From: CAZXDS01 sp964639525
GTDB lineage: Bacteria; Bacteroidota; Ignavibacteria; Ignavibacteriales; Melioribacteraceae
DNA length: 13,915 bases
Direction of reading: 5' to 3'
Assembly: GCA_964639525.1 (NCBI GenBank)
Contig: CAZXDS010000086.1
Location: forward strand, 1-13,915
The first letter of the stretch is position 1, and each line of letters begins with the position of its first letter. The notes under the pieces are model-generated. The model was not told the DNA's origin. It saw only the letters and a program-made list of their open reading frames with translations, and made no database searches. The translations under genes and the position numbers were made by a program. Positions 1-8,322 of this stretch are shown here, piece by piece.

Positions 1-797
1 GGTTTTACAATATCCCGCTCAATTTCTTTTAGAATATCATTGTTTGTTAATTGCGGAATATTTAGTTTTTTGTAAATTCGTTGTAATGAAACAGGCGAAT
101 ATGCTCCCATTCCTCCGGTATTTGGTCCTTTATCACCGTCATATATTTGCTTATGATCTTGAGAAGGCGGAAGCAGAATGTAATCTTTTCCGTCGGTAAT
201 AGCAAAAATTGAAACCTCTTCACCTTGTAAAAATTCCTCGACCACAATTCTATCGCCGGAATCTCCAAATCTCTCATCTTCTAAACATTCTCTAATCGCA
301 TTTTCAGCTGCGTTTTTATTGTTGCAAATTGTAACACCTTTGCCGGCGGCAATACCGGCAGCTTTAATTACAACCGGGTAACCTATTGAATCAGCATAAT
401 TTATAGCATTTTCAATATCCATATAATTAAATACATTAAAATCTGCCGTGGGAATATTGTACTTTTTCATTAAATTTTTTGAAAACGACTTATCCCCTTC
501 TATTTCTGCGGCGGTTTTGTTAGGACCAAAAACAAGAATATTATTTTCTCTCAGAAAATCCGACAGTCCGTCTACTAAGGGCTGCTCCGGACCAATTACA
601 ACAAGTTCAATTTTATTTTTTTTGCAGAATTTTAAAATTGCTTCAAAATCAGAATGTTTTATTTCCACATTTTCTGCAATCAGTTTTGTCCCGGGATTAC
701 CCGGAATTACAAATAGTTTGTCTAAAAGTCTGCTTTCCGATATTTTATATGCAAGTGCGTGCTCCCTTCCGCCTGAACCAATTACCGCAACATTCAT
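1..797 (-). CDS. purD: Phosphoribosylamine--glycine ligase (GAR synthetase), C-terminus cut by the window edge
   Basis: Catalyses the ATP-dependent joining of glycine to 5-phosphoribosylamine, the second step of de novo purine synthesis in the cytosol. The frame opens at ATG 797 and runs without a stop to the left edge, giving 265 complete codons of a family usually about 420-430 residues, so roughly the last third is missing. Visible motifs: GSGGREHA at residues 7-14, IPGNPG at 31-36, GPEQPLVDG at 69-77, the ATP-grasp glycine-rich loop AAGKGV at 150-155, EEFLQGEEVS at 187-196, and DGDKGPNTGGMGAYSP at 220-235. An AAAGGA ribosome site (804-809) sits 6 nt before the start. The start overlaps the glycosyltransferase stop as ATGA, implying translational coupling. 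One oddity: the usual KADG motif before the loop reads KAAG here (A147 where Asp is normal). The identification itself is secure. Confidence 0.95.
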   Translation of the reverse strand, partial: MNVAVIGSGGREHALAYKISESRLLDKLFVIPGNPGTKLIAENVEIKHSDFEAILKFCKKNKIELVVIGPEQPLVDGLSDFLRENNILVFGPNKTAAEIEGDKSFSKNLMKKYNIPTADFNVFNYMDIENAINYADSIGYPVVIKAAGIAAGKGVTICNNKNAAENAIRECLEDERFGDSGDRIVVEEFLQGEEVSIFAITDGKDYILLPPSQDHKQIYDGDKGPNTGGMGAYSPVSLQRIYKKLNIPQLTNNDILKEIERDIVK

Positions 798-2077
798 AAT
801 ATTTCCTTTAGGTGAAATTGAAATTGTTTTGTTAAAATTTCAGTTAAATCTATTCTGTTGTGTTGATTTACAAAATCCTCGTCAGGAAGCGGTAATTTAT
901 TTTGAACAAAAAGTTCATTGATTTTAATAATCACATTTTTAATTTCATCAATATTATAAGGCGAAGTAATAAAAGAAGCATTGTATTTTTCGGCTGCGGT
1001 TTTGCTTGCTCCCTCGGGAACACACGCCAAAATCGGTTTTCTTGTTCCAAAATATTCAAATGATTTTCCAGGTGTTACTGTGTCGTAACCTTTTCCGTTC
1101 CCAAGCATAAACCACAAAATATCGCTTGCCACTATCTTTTGAACTGCATAATCATGAGTCAAATATCCGTGTTCAAATACATAATCCTGAATTTTTAATT
1201 TTTTCACCAATTTACGATTTTCTTTTCTAAAATCACCAACAAAATGAAGCTCGATATTTGCCGCTACATCGGGTCTTTCAATTGTAATTTCTTTAAACGC
1301 TCTTAATAAATATTTTGGGGTTATTTTTTCATAAAAACTACCTGAATAGGTTAATTTCATCTTTGAATTGTTTCTCGGAATATTGATATTATTTGTAAAA
1401 TCTTCCGGATCGAAACCGTGAGGAATAATCATAACATCATCGAATGAAAGAAACTGGTAATTTTTAAGCAGTTCTTCCTTAATTCTTCTATTTACTACAA
1501 TTACTTTATCAGCTTTTCGTAAGGACTCATGCTCCAATATTTTATGTTTATATCTATGATAAGGAGTAGGATAAAATGCAAATTGGTTATCCACCCATAA
1601 ATCACGATAATCCACAAACAGCGGGACATTGAATTCGTCCCTCAATTTAGCAATTTCTGCAAAAGCTGAAAATGGCGGAGCACTTACAAAGATTGCATCA
1701 AATTCATTATTTGTTAATAATTCTTTCGCTTTTTTAGCAGCTTTTAAAGACCAAGATTTTTTATTATCAGGTATAAAAATAGTTTTACTTATATTACTTA
1801 ATAATTTTCGAAGCCACTCTGCAGGCATTTTAACAGTTCCTTTGGAAGACAGAGCAGAATTTATACCTTTTCCACCCACTCTAATAACATTATCCTCAAG
1901 AACTTCAGCTTCTTTTAACAAATAACTATCATGCGCAAAATAACCGGTTTTACCCGTTGTAATAATTGTGGGCTCCCAGTTAAATTGTTTGAAATATTTT
2001 ACGAATTTTAATACCCTTTGAACACCGCTTAATCCTAAAGGAGGAAAATAGTATGCAATAACAAGAACTTTGAACAT
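794..2077 (-). CDS. Glycosyltransferase, GT4-like (group 1)
   Basis: A 427-residue GT-B fold glycosyltransferase that probably moves a sugar from a nucleotide-sugar donor to a glycan or lipid acceptor at the cytoplasmic face of the membrane; the substrate cannot be read from sequence. The N-terminal Rossmann half starts with an alternating hydrophobic strand and a glycine-containing loop (FKVLVIAYYFPPLGLSGVQR, residues 2-21), typical of this group, followed by SAPPFSAF (132-139) and VDYRDLW (155-161). The C-terminal half has IPHGFDPEDF (218-227), SGSFYEK (245-251) and the donor-binding E-x(n)-E-like segment GKSFEYFGTRKPILA (337-351). No membrane segment is evident. It starts 5 bases after the guaB stop and its TGA overlaps the purD ATG. 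No other polysaccharide genes are in view, so a role in a particular surface glycan would be speculation. Confidence 0.85.
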   Translation of the reverse strand: MFKVLVIAYYFPPLGLSGVQRVLKFVKYFKQFNWEPTIITTGKTGYFAHDSYLLKEAEVLEDNVIRVGGKGINSALSSKGTVKMPAEWLRKLLSNISKTIFIPDNKKSWSLKAAKKAKELLTNNEFDAIFVSAPPFSAFAEIAKLRDEFNVPLFVDYRDLWVDNQFAFYPTPYHRYKHKILEHESLRKADKVIVVNRRIKEELLKNYQFLSFDDVMIIPHGFDPEDFTNNINIPRNNSKMKLTYSGSFYEKITPKYLLRAFKEITIERPDVAANIELHFVGDFRKENRKLVKKLKIQDYVFEHGYLTHDYAVQKIVASDILWFMLGNGKGYDTVTPGKSFEYFGTRKPILACVPEGASKTAAEKYNASFITSPYNIDEIKNVIIKINELFVQNKLPLPDEDFVNQHNRIDLTEILTKQFQFHLKEIL

Positions 2078-2082
2078 TTTAA

Positions 2083-3555
2083 TTACATTCCATGTTTTGA
2101 TTGATAATTTGGTGATTCTTTTGTTATAATAACATCATGCGGGTGACTTTCGCGTAAGCCTGCTCCCGAAATTTTTACAAACTGTGCATTCTTTTTCAAA
2201 TCCGAAATAGTCTTTGCTCCGCAATAGCCCATTGATGCACGCAAGCTTCCGACAAACTGAAAAATAGTATCCGAAAGTGGTCCTTTATAGGGAACGCGAC
2301 CTTCAACCCCTTCAGGAACTAATTTTTTAATATCAGATTCCATATCCTGAAAATACCTGTCTTTGCTGCCTTCTTTCATAGCACCGATTGAACCCATTCC
2401 GCGGTAAACCTTAAAACTTCGTCCTTCAAACAATACTTTTTCACCGGGAGTTTCCTCAACACCGGCAAACATTCCGCCTATCATAACAGAATCAGCACCG
2501 GCAGCAATTGCTTTTGCAACATCTCCGGTTTGTTTAATTCCGCCATCGGCAATAACGGGAATTCCTTTTCCTTTCATTGCTTCGGCAACTTCAAAAACGG
2601 CAGAAATTTGAGGAACGCCTACTCCGGCAACAATTCTTGTTGTACATATTGAACCGGCACCAATTCCGACTTTTACTCCATTTACTCCTGCTGAAACAAG
2701 TTCTATTGCCGCATCTTTCGTAACAATATTTCCTGCTATCAACTGAATATTCTTAAAAGTATCTCTAATTTGTTTTACTGTGTGAATAACACCGGCTGAA
2801 TGCCCGTGTGCTGTATCAACTACAATTACGTCAACACCTGAAGAAATAAGTGCCTCTACCCTTTCCAAAGTATCTGCCGTAACGCCGACACCGGCACCGA
2901 CTCTCAGTCTTCCCATATTGTCTTTGCAAGCATTCGGGTACTGTTTCTTTTTGGAAATATCCTTGAAAGTAATTAAACCTTTTAAAATACCATTATCATC
3001 TACTACAGGAAGTTTTTCAATTCTATATTTTTGAAGTAGGGATTCAGCTTGCTTTAATGTAGTTCCAATCGGAGCAGTAATTAAATTTTCCTTAGTCATT
3101 ATATCTTTAATTGGAAGGTTAAGATTCGGTTCGAATCGTAAATCTCTATTAGTTAAAATACCAATTAATTTTTGTTCATTATCACAAATTGGAATACCCG
3201 AGATATGATATTTTGACATAATATCCAAAGCATCCTGCACTAACTTATCCGCTGTTAAAGTTATAGGCTGATGAATCATTCCGCTTTCCGAACGTTTTAC
3301 TCTGTCAACCTCTTCCGCTTGTTGCAAAATAGACATATTCTTATGAATTATCCCAATTCCGCCTTGAGCAGCCATTGCTATTGCCATTTTTGATTCCGTT
3401 ACCGTATCCATTGCCGCGGAAACAAACGGAATATTTAATATTATTTCACTCGTTAAAAGTGTTTTTACTTCTGTTTCTCTCGGCAATACATTGGACCTTG
3501 CCGGAAGAAGTAGAACGTCATCAAATGTTAAACCTTCAAATGCTATTTTATTCAT
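2083..3555 (-). CDS. guaB: Inosine-5'-monophosphate dehydrogenase
   Basis: NAD-dependent oxidation of IMP to XMP, the committed step towards GMP. The 490-residue length matches bacterial IMPDH (about 488). The order of parts is canonical: N-terminal barrel start TFDDVLLLPARS (10-21), two CBS domains inserted at about 95-205 (ISGIPICD at 118-125 and IEKLPVVDD at 179-187), then the rest of the barrel. The catalytic cysteine is C304 in GAGSICTTRIVAGVG. IMP-binding DGG is at 337-339, the second phosphate loop GG at 360-361, YRGMGS at 384-389, and the flap Arg-Tyr pair R400/Y401 in SKDRYF. An AGGA ribosome site (3563-3566) lies 7 nt upstream of the ATG. It follows the acyl-CoA dehydrogenase by 32 bases, room for a promoter but none is recognisable. 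The intact CBS pair suggests adenine/guanine nucleotide control is possible. Confidence 0.98.
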   Translation of the reverse strand: MNKIAFEGLTFDDVLLLPARSNVLPRETEVKTLLTSEIILNIPFVSAAMDTVTESKMAIAMAAQGGIGIIHKNMSILQQAEEVDRVKRSESGMIHQPITLTADKLVQDALDIMSKYHISGIPICDNEQKLIGILTNRDLRFEPNLNLPIKDIMTKENLITAPIGTTLKQAESLLQKYRIEKLPVVDDNGILKGLITFKDISKKKQYPNACKDNMGRLRVGAGVGVTADTLERVEALISSGVDVIVVDTAHGHSAGVIHTVKQIRDTFKNIQLIAGNIVTKDAAIELVSAGVNGVKVGIGAGSICTTRIVAGVGVPQISAVFEVAEAMKGKGIPVIADGGIKQTGDVAKAIAAGADSVMIGGMFAGVEETPGEKVLFEGRSFKVYRGMGSIGAMKEGSKDRYFQDMESDIKKLVPEGVEGRVPYKGPLSDTIFQFVGSLRASMGYCGAKTISDLKKNAQFVKISGAGLRESHPHDVIITKESPNYQSKHGM

Positions 3556-3562
3556 ATATTAT

Positions 3563-3566
3563 TCCT
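3563..3566 (-). promoter_or_regulatory. Ribosome binding site of guaB
   Basis: The minus strand reads AGGA here, 7 nt before the guaB ATG at 3555. It is noted because several neighbours (the dehydrogenase, purC, the lipoprotein) show no such site; it fits the chosen start. Confidence 0.5.
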
Positions 3567-3587
3567 AATAAAATTTAATTTCCAATT

Positions 3588-4757
3588 CTATTCAAAAGCG
3601 GAAAAACCTGTAATATCTTCTCCAAGAATTAATGTGTGCATTTCATGAGTTCCTTCGTAAGTAATTACAGATTCCAAGTTAGCAGCATGCCTCATTACCG
3701 GATATTCACTTGTAATGCCGTTGGCGCCAAGTACTTGTCTTGAATCTCTTGCAATTCTTAAAGCAATTTCACAATTATTTCTTTTTGCCATTGATATTTG
3801 TGTGTGTTTAACATTATTCTCATCTTTCAATTTAGCAAGACGATAATTTAATAATTGCGACTTTGTGATTTCCGTTAACATATCAGCTAATTTTGCTTGT
3901 GTTAATTGAAATGCTGCAATTGGTTTCCCGAATTGAATTCGTGTTTTTGAATATTGCAAAGCAGTATCAAAACAAGCCATCATTGAACCGACAACACCCC
4001 AAGCAATTCCATATCTTGCTTGATTAAGACATTTTAAAGGTGAACTCAATCCTTTAGTTTTAGGGAGAATATTTTCTTCCGGAATGAATACATCTTGAAA
4101 TATTAATTCAGAAGTAACAGATGCTCGTAATGAATGTTTACCTTTCATTTCGGGGGCTGAAAACCCGTTAAATTCTTTTTCTACAAGAAATCCTCTCACG
4201 TTCCCTTCTAATTTTGCCCAAACAACAGCAACATCGGCTATAGTTCCGTTTGTAATCCACATTTTTGCACCGTTCAAAAGATAACCTCCGTCAACCTTTT
4301 CAGCTTTTGTAACCATTCCACCGGGATTAGAACCATGGTCAGGTTCAGTTAAACCAAAGCAGCCTATTTTTTTTGCACTTGCAAGTTTCGGCAGCCATTT
4401 ATCTTTTTGTTCTTCAGTACCGAAAGTAAAAATCGGATACATAACCAAGCCGCTTTGAACCGAGGCAAAACTTCTTAAACCGCTGTCGCCTCTTTCCAAT
4501 TCCTGCATTACCAAACCGTAAACTACATTGTTCATTTCGGCACAACCGTATTTTGCAGGTAAAGTTACCCCGAAAACACCAAGTTCAGCCAAGTCTTTAA
4601 GTAATTCGAATGGAAATGTTCCATTCAGATAATGCTCTTCAATAGTATCAAGCACTTTATCATCAACAAACTTGCGCACCGAATCTCTGACTAATTTTTC
4701 TTCCTCAGTTAGCAAATCATTAATGTTATAATAATCTGTACCGTTAAATTTATCCAT
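3588..4757 (-). CDS. Glutaryl-CoA dehydrogenase-like acyl-CoA dehydrogenase
   Basis: A 389-residue FAD-dependent acyl-CoA dehydrogenase resembling the glutaryl-CoA dehydrogenase branch, which oxidises glutaryl-CoA and usually decarboxylates it to crotonyl-CoA in lysine/tryptophan degradation. Branch-specific signatures: RSFASVQSGLVMYPI (95-109), where R95/S96 occupy the positions that in human GCDH contact the substrate carboxylate; CFGLTEPDHGSNPGGM (133-148); RGFLVEK (188-194); RYGIAWGVVG (248-257); LADMLTEIT (290-298); and TYEGTHEMHTLILG (366-379) with the catalytic base E368. The usual SGSD of the FAD/substrate loop reads HGSN. It begins 13 bases after the recX stop with no clear Shine-Dalgarno sequence, and ends 32 bases before guaB. 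No ETF or other lysine-degradation gene is in view, so the pathway is unconfirmed. The family call is firm; substrate specificity is an inference from R95/S96/E368. Confidence 0.85.
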   Translation of the reverse strand: MDKFNGTDYYNINDLLTEEEKLVRDSVRKFVDDKVLDTIEEHYLNGTFPFELLKDLAELGVFGVTLPAKYGCAEMNNVVYGLVMQELERGDSGLRSFASVQSGLVMYPIFTFGTEEQKDKWLPKLASAKKIGCFGLTEPDHGSNPGGMVTKAEKVDGGYLLNGAKMWITNGTIADVAVVWAKLEGNVRGFLVEKEFNGFSAPEMKGKHSLRASVTSELIFQDVFIPEENILPKTKGLSSPLKCLNQARYGIAWGVVGSMMACFDTALQYSKTRIQFGKPIAAFQLTQAKLADMLTEITKSQLLNYRLAKLKDENNVKHTQISMAKRNNCEIALRIARDSRQVLGANGITSEYPVMRHAANLESVITYEGTHEMHTLILGEDITGFSAFE

Positions 4758-4770
4758 ATGACTTATGTAA

Positions 4771-5379
4771 TTATTTTATTACTAATTTAATTTTCTCAAA
4801 TTCATAACCTTTTCTAAATAAATATTCAACAATTTTATGTTTCAGTACTTCATTATCAGAATATTTATGCTGCAGAAATGATAATTTTTTATCAGCAAGA
4901 TATTTTATATTTTTCAAAATAATTTCATCATCTTGATACTTTTCAATGATTTCATCTATTATTTGTTTACTAATTCCACGCTGAAATAAATCTGCTTTAA
5001 CTTTATTTAAACTTTGTTTTTTCTTTGTTATTTTTTCTTCGGCAAACAAAAATGCAAAATTTTCATCGTCTAAATAATTTCTTTCTTCTAACTGAATTAA
5101 TATTTTAGAAATAATATCCGCACCGAAGTTTCTTTTCAGAAGTTTGTTTTTCAATTCCAATGCAGAATGTGAACGCCTTGTAAGCAGTTGCAAAGCTTTT
5201 GTTTTAACGTCAATTTCTGATGATAATAAAATCAATTTTTCAAGTTCATCTTCAGATATGTCTATGCCTACAGAAAGCATACTTTTATTAAAAACATCCT
5301 TGTTCAAAATAACGTCATCAAAATTATCAAAATTTAGAAGAACACCATTTCTTCTTGTTTTGATTTTTTTAATTATCAT
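4771..5379 (-). CDS. recX: Regulatory protein RecX
   Basis: A 202-residue, lysine-rich, helical protein of the RecX family, which binds RecA filaments and usually limits their extension and activity. RecX three-helix repeats are visible: ALQLLTRRSHSALELKNKLL (62-81) is the hallmark first repeat, followed by YLDDENFAFLFAEEKITKK (98-116) with the typical aspartate-rich turn, and GISKQIIDEIIEKY (135-148). The N-terminal 55 residues are variable, as is common in the family. It lies 25 bases downstream of recA, the classical genomic position, and this context strengthens the call. The start at 5379 has no convincing ribosome site; the upstream AT-rich sequence gives no better in-frame start. Co-transcription with recA is likely. 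Confidence 0.9.
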   Translation of the reverse strand: MIIKKIKTRRNGVLLNFDNFDDVILNKDVFNKSMLSVGIDISEDELEKLILLSSEIDVKTKALQLLTRRSHSALELKNKLLKRNFGADIISKILIQLEERNYLDDENFAFLFAEEKITKKKQSLNKVKADLFQRGISKQIIDEIIEKYQDDEIILKNIKYLADKKLSFLQHKYSDNEVLKHKIVEYLFRKGYEFEKIKLVIK

Positions 5380-5404
5380 AAGAAGAACTCATAACAAAAT
5401 TGAA

Positions 5405-6436
5405 TTACTCTTTTTCTGATTTTTGTTTATCTTCAACTTCCTCTATCATTCCAAGAGCTATCTTAACTTCATTTTCCAAAGCTGACATTAATTTGGGGTC
5501 TTCCTTAATTTTTCTTCTAAATTGATCTCTTCCTTGGAATCGTTCTTCGTTGTATGTAAACCACGCACCGCCTTTTTTAATTATTCCTTTGTCAACTCCA
5601 ATATCAATTATTTCTCCGGCTTTACTAATTCCTTCGTTATAATAAATATCAAATTCCACTTGCTTAAAAGGAGGAGCAACTTTACTTTTTACTACTTTTA
5701 CTTTTGTTCGGTTTCCAATAATATCCTGTCCGCTTTTAATTGCGCCAATTCTACGAATATCCATTCTCACAGATGCATAAAATTTCAAAGCATTTCCGCC
5801 CGTTGTAGTTTCAGGATTTCCAAACATTACACCAATTTTGCTACGTAATTGATTTGTAAAAATAACACTTGTTTTGGAACGGCTAACTGCACCTGTTATT
5901 TTACGCAATGCTTGAGACATTAATCTTGCCTGCACTCCCATTTGAGCATCACCCATTTCGCCTTCAATTTCCGAACGTGGAACCAACGCAGCAACTGAAT
6001 CAATTACAATAACATCAAGTGCATTGCTTCGTACCAAAGTATCCACAATTTCCAAAGCCTGTTCCCCGTAATCAGGCTGTGATAGAAGAAGATTATTTAC
6101 ATCAACGCCGAGGCGTTTTGCATAATTTAAGTCCATTGCATGTTCCGCATCAATAAATGCTGCAATGCCGTTCAGTTTTTGAGCTTCAGCAATAATGTGT
6201 AAACACATTGTAGTTTTTCCCGAAGATTCCGGACCGTATATTTCAATTATTCTTCCACGCGGAATTCCGCCTATTCCTAATGCATGGTCAAGCAAAATAG
6301 AGCCCGTAGAAATTGAGTCGACTTTATTTATCACACCATCGCCCAATCTCATAATTGCACCTTTGCCATAAGTTTTTTCGATACCGTAAATAGTATCTTC
6401 TAATATTTTCATTTTGCTATCATTATCTTTAGCCAT
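5405..6436 (-). CDS. recA: Recombinase A
   Basis: ATP-dependent strand-exchange protein that forms filaments on single-stranded DNA for homologous repair. All core motifs are present, numbered from the upstream methionine at 6439: Walker A GPESSGKTT (69-77), the EHAMD segment (99-103), Walker B VIVID (143-147), loop L1 region SEIEGEMGD (156-164), and loop L2 region NQLRSKIGVMFGNPETTTGG (196-215). The C-terminus is short and acidic, as usual. Two in-frame ATG codons stand back to back; a GGAG at 6442-6445 is 5 nt from the second (6436) but only 2 nt from the first (6439), so 6436, giving 343 residues, is preferred. It sits between thpR and recX, inside the operon. I see no LexA-type operator, so any damage control would have to act elsewhere. 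Confidence 0.99.
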   Translation of the reverse strand: MAKDNDSKMKILEDTIYGIEKTYGKGAIMRLGDGVINKVDSISTGSILLDHALGIGGIPRGRIIEIYGPESSGKTTMCLHIIAEAQKLNGIAAFIDAEHAMDLNYAKRLGVDVNNLLLSQPDYGEQALEIVDTLVRSNALDVIVIDSVAALVPRSEIEGEMGDAQMGVQARLMSQALRKITGAVSRSKTSVIFTNQLRSKIGVMFGNPETTTGGNALKFYASVRMDIRRIGAIKSGQDIIGNRTKVKVVKSKVAPPFKQVEFDIYYNEGISKAGEIIDIGVDKGIIKKGGAWFTYNEERFQGRDQFRRKIKEDPKLMSALENEVKIALGMIEEVEDKQKSEKE

Positions 6437-6441
6437 CATTA

Positions 6442-6445
6442 CTCC
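6442..6445 (-). promoter_or_regulatory. Ribosome binding site deciding the recA start
   Basis: The minus strand reads GGAG here, in the 13-base gap after thpR. Spacing is 5 nt to ATG 6436 and 2 nt to ATG 6439, so it favours the second of the two tandem methionines. Confidence 0.6.
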
Positions 6446-6452
6446 ATTGTGT

Positions 6453-7019
6453 TTATTTATTTAAACTTTTATTTAAATTGAATTCTTTAATACTTGTATA
6501 TACTGACTCCGTCCTTTTGAGTTCGCTCTTCATCAGCTTAATACTCTCAAAATTAAATTTATTTAAATCTATATTATAATTTTTGAATTTATTAATATTA
6601 AGCATATTTTCATTGCCTTTTAATCTTAACATAGTAAGATGAGGTTTGAAGAAAACGCTCTCCTTTTTAAATCCAAATTGATGCATGCTTTCATTAATAT
6701 TTTGATATAATGAAACAATTTTTGTGTCTGATTCAATAGCCGCCCATAAAATTGTCGGATTATTTTTTCTGTAAAACATTCCAAATTTTGTAAACTCACT
6801 TCCCATATTCAAATAATTTTGTGAAATGTAATTTAGTTCCGAGCAAATATTGCTAATTTTATTTTCATCCACATTACCCAAAAACTTAATTGTAACATGA
6901 AGTTTATCTAATGTCTCCCAATTCAGTTTTGAATCATTGTAAATCGATTTTCTAAGTTCAAGTAATTGCTCTAAAATTTTCTTTGGTATTTCAAGAGCAA
7001 TAAATGCCCTAACTTTCAT
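6453..7019 (-). CDS. thpR: RNA 2',3'-cyclic phosphodiesterase (2H family, LigT-like)
   Basis: A 188-residue member of the 2H phosphoesterase superfamily; family enzymes open 2',3'-cyclic phosphates on RNA ends to 2'-phosphates and some ligate tRNA halves. The two signature H-x-T motifs are HVTIKF (H41, T43) and HLTMLR (H127, T129), at the expected separation for two symmetric active-site strands. The N-terminus MKVRAFIALEIP is typical of the family. The ATG lies inside the end of cinA (11-base overlap), pointing to translational coupling, and recA follows after a short gap. The cinA-ligT-recA order is known from other bacteria, including Deinococcus, so the position is conserved although its physiological reason is unclear. 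The C-terminal tail is rich in Asn and Lys. Confidence 0.92.
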   Translation of the reverse strand: MKVRAFIALEIPKKILEQLLELRKSIYNDSKLNWETLDKLHVTIKFLGNVDENKISNICSELNYISQNYLNMGSEFTKFGMFYRKNNPTILWAAIESDTKIVSLYQNINESMHQFGFKKESVFFKPHLTMLRLKGNENMLNINKFKNYNIDLNKFNFESIKLMKSELKRTESVYTSIKEFNLNKSLNK

Positions 7020-8268
7020 ACGAAATGCCGAGCAAATGTTTGCGAAGCATATCCAGAGCAGCTTGGGAAGTTCTGTCTTTGTTTAACATGCGGTCGTTCC
7101 CAAAATGATACTCTTTGGCTGTGCATAATTTTTCATCACAAATACCGATAAAAACAGTACCCACGGGTTTCTCTTCCGTACCGCCATTAGGTCCCATAAT
7201 TCCTGTTACGGCAACTCCTAAATCGGTACCGCTAATAGCTTTAACGCCTTCAGCCATTTGCCTTGCAACTTCCAAACTTACGGCTCCCTTCTCCGCTATT
7301 AAATCTTCGTCCACTTGTAATAATTCAACTTTGGCAGCATTACTGTATGTTACCACTCCCCTTTCAAAATAAGAACTGCTGCCGCTAATATTTGTTAACC
7401 TGCTCGCAATTAAACCACCTGTACATGATTCCGCAGTTGCAATTGTAAGTCCTCTATCGCCAAGCATTTTCCCGATAACCGATTCTAAATCCATCTCATC
7501 TTTACCATAAATATGTCTTCCAACCAAACTGCGTATTTTTTGTTCCACTTCTAATATTTTATTCTGGGCGGCTTTTAATGATTCAGCGTATGCTGTCAAT
7601 CTTAATTTAACACCAAACTGACTTGGAAGAAATGCTAATGAAACTTCGCCCAATAATTCGTCCAAATTACCTAAGGCTTCAAATAAATGAGATTCAGGAA
7701 TACCGGTAGTTAATAAATTTGAAATAACTCTATAAGATTTCCGTGTACTTTCAGCAATATTTGATAATTTCGGAACAATGAAACTATTCATCATTTCTTC
7801 CATTTCATATGGGACACCGGGCATCGATATAAAAATTTTCTCATCTTTTTCTATCCACATTCCGGGTGCTGTTCCTCTTGTGTTTCTAATTATTTCCGCA
7901 ACCTTTGGCAGTAACGCTTGTTCTCGGTTGCTTTCGGAAAATTTAATCCCTCTAATTTTAAAGATATTTTTAGCATCATCAAGTGCTGTTTGACTGAATA
8001 CTAATTCAGTATCAAAAAATTCAGTGATGCAGCTTTTTGTAATATCGTCATGTGTTGGTCCAAGTCCGCCCGTTACAATAACAACATCGCTACTGTTAAA
8101 TGCGGTTTTGAATTCATCCATTATTTGGTCGTGGTTATCAGATACTACGCTTGTTTTCAAGATATCCATTCCGATAGTTGTGAGGTAATTACCTATTACA
8201 GCTGCATTAGAATTTAATGTTTGCCCGATTAATATTTCATCGCCGATAGTAATGATATAAGTTTTCAT
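7009..8268 (-). CDS. cinA: CinA: two-domain protein with MoaB-like and nicotinamide-nucleotide amidase (PncC) domains
   Basis: The 419-residue length is normal for full-length CinA. The N-terminal MoaB/MoeA-like domain has GDEILIGQTLNSN (9-21), VTGGLGPTHDDIT (65-77) and SMPGVPYEMEEM (148-159), which in the family provide the ADP-ribose pyrophosphatase activity. The C-terminal PncC domain, from about residue 255, has ATAESCTGG (277-285) with the presumed nucleophile S281, GVVTYSNAAK (304-313) and VTGIMGPNGGT (354-364); it deamidates NMN to nicotinate mononucleotide in NAD salvage. It is first in the cinA-thpR-recA-recX run, 54 bases after pgpA, and overlaps thpR by 11 bases. The cinA-recA linkage is classical in competent Gram-positive bacteria, but competence here is not shown. 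The family usually reads TGIAGP where this protein has TGIMGP. Confidence 0.97.
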   Translation of the reverse strand: MKTYIITIGDEILIGQTLNSNAAVIGNYLTTIGMDILKTSVVSDNHDQIMDEFKTAFNSSDVVIVTGGLGPTHDDITKSCITEFFDTELVFSQTALDDAKNIFKIRGIKFSESNREQALLPKVAEIIRNTRGTAPGMWIEKDEKIFISMPGVPYEMEEMMNSFIVPKLSNIAESTRKSYRVISNLLTTGIPESHLFEALGNLDELLGEVSLAFLPSQFGVKLRLTAYAESLKAAQNKILEVEQKIRSLVGRHIYGKDEMDLESVIGKMLGDRGLTIATAESCTGGLIASRLTNISGSSSYFERGVVTYSNAAKVELLQVDEDLIAEKGAVSLEVARQMAEGVKAISGTDLGVAVTGIMGPNGGTEEKPVGTVFIGICDEKLCTAKEYHFGNDRMLNKDRTSQAALDMLRKHLLGISYES

Positions 8269-8322
8269 AACATTTTAATATTATTGTTGATAAAAATTCC
8301 CTCACTATCCAAAGTTACTAAT

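Noticed and set aside
448..921. A 157-codon plus-strand open frame
   Set aside because: It is opposite purD and the end of the glycosyltransferase, whose motifs are unambiguous, and its translation shows no recognisable family.
6437..6460. A LexA/SOS operator before recA
   Set aside because: The gap to thpR is only 13 bases and shows no inverted operator-like sequence; recA is internal to an operon here.
8310..8317. TAACTTTG on the minus strand, matching the Bacteroidota -7 promoter pattern TAnnTTTG, 41 bases before the cinA ATG
   Set aside because: No TTG -33 element is found at a suitable distance and the pattern is frequent in AT-rich DNA. It could be real, but the sequence alone does not support it as a feature.
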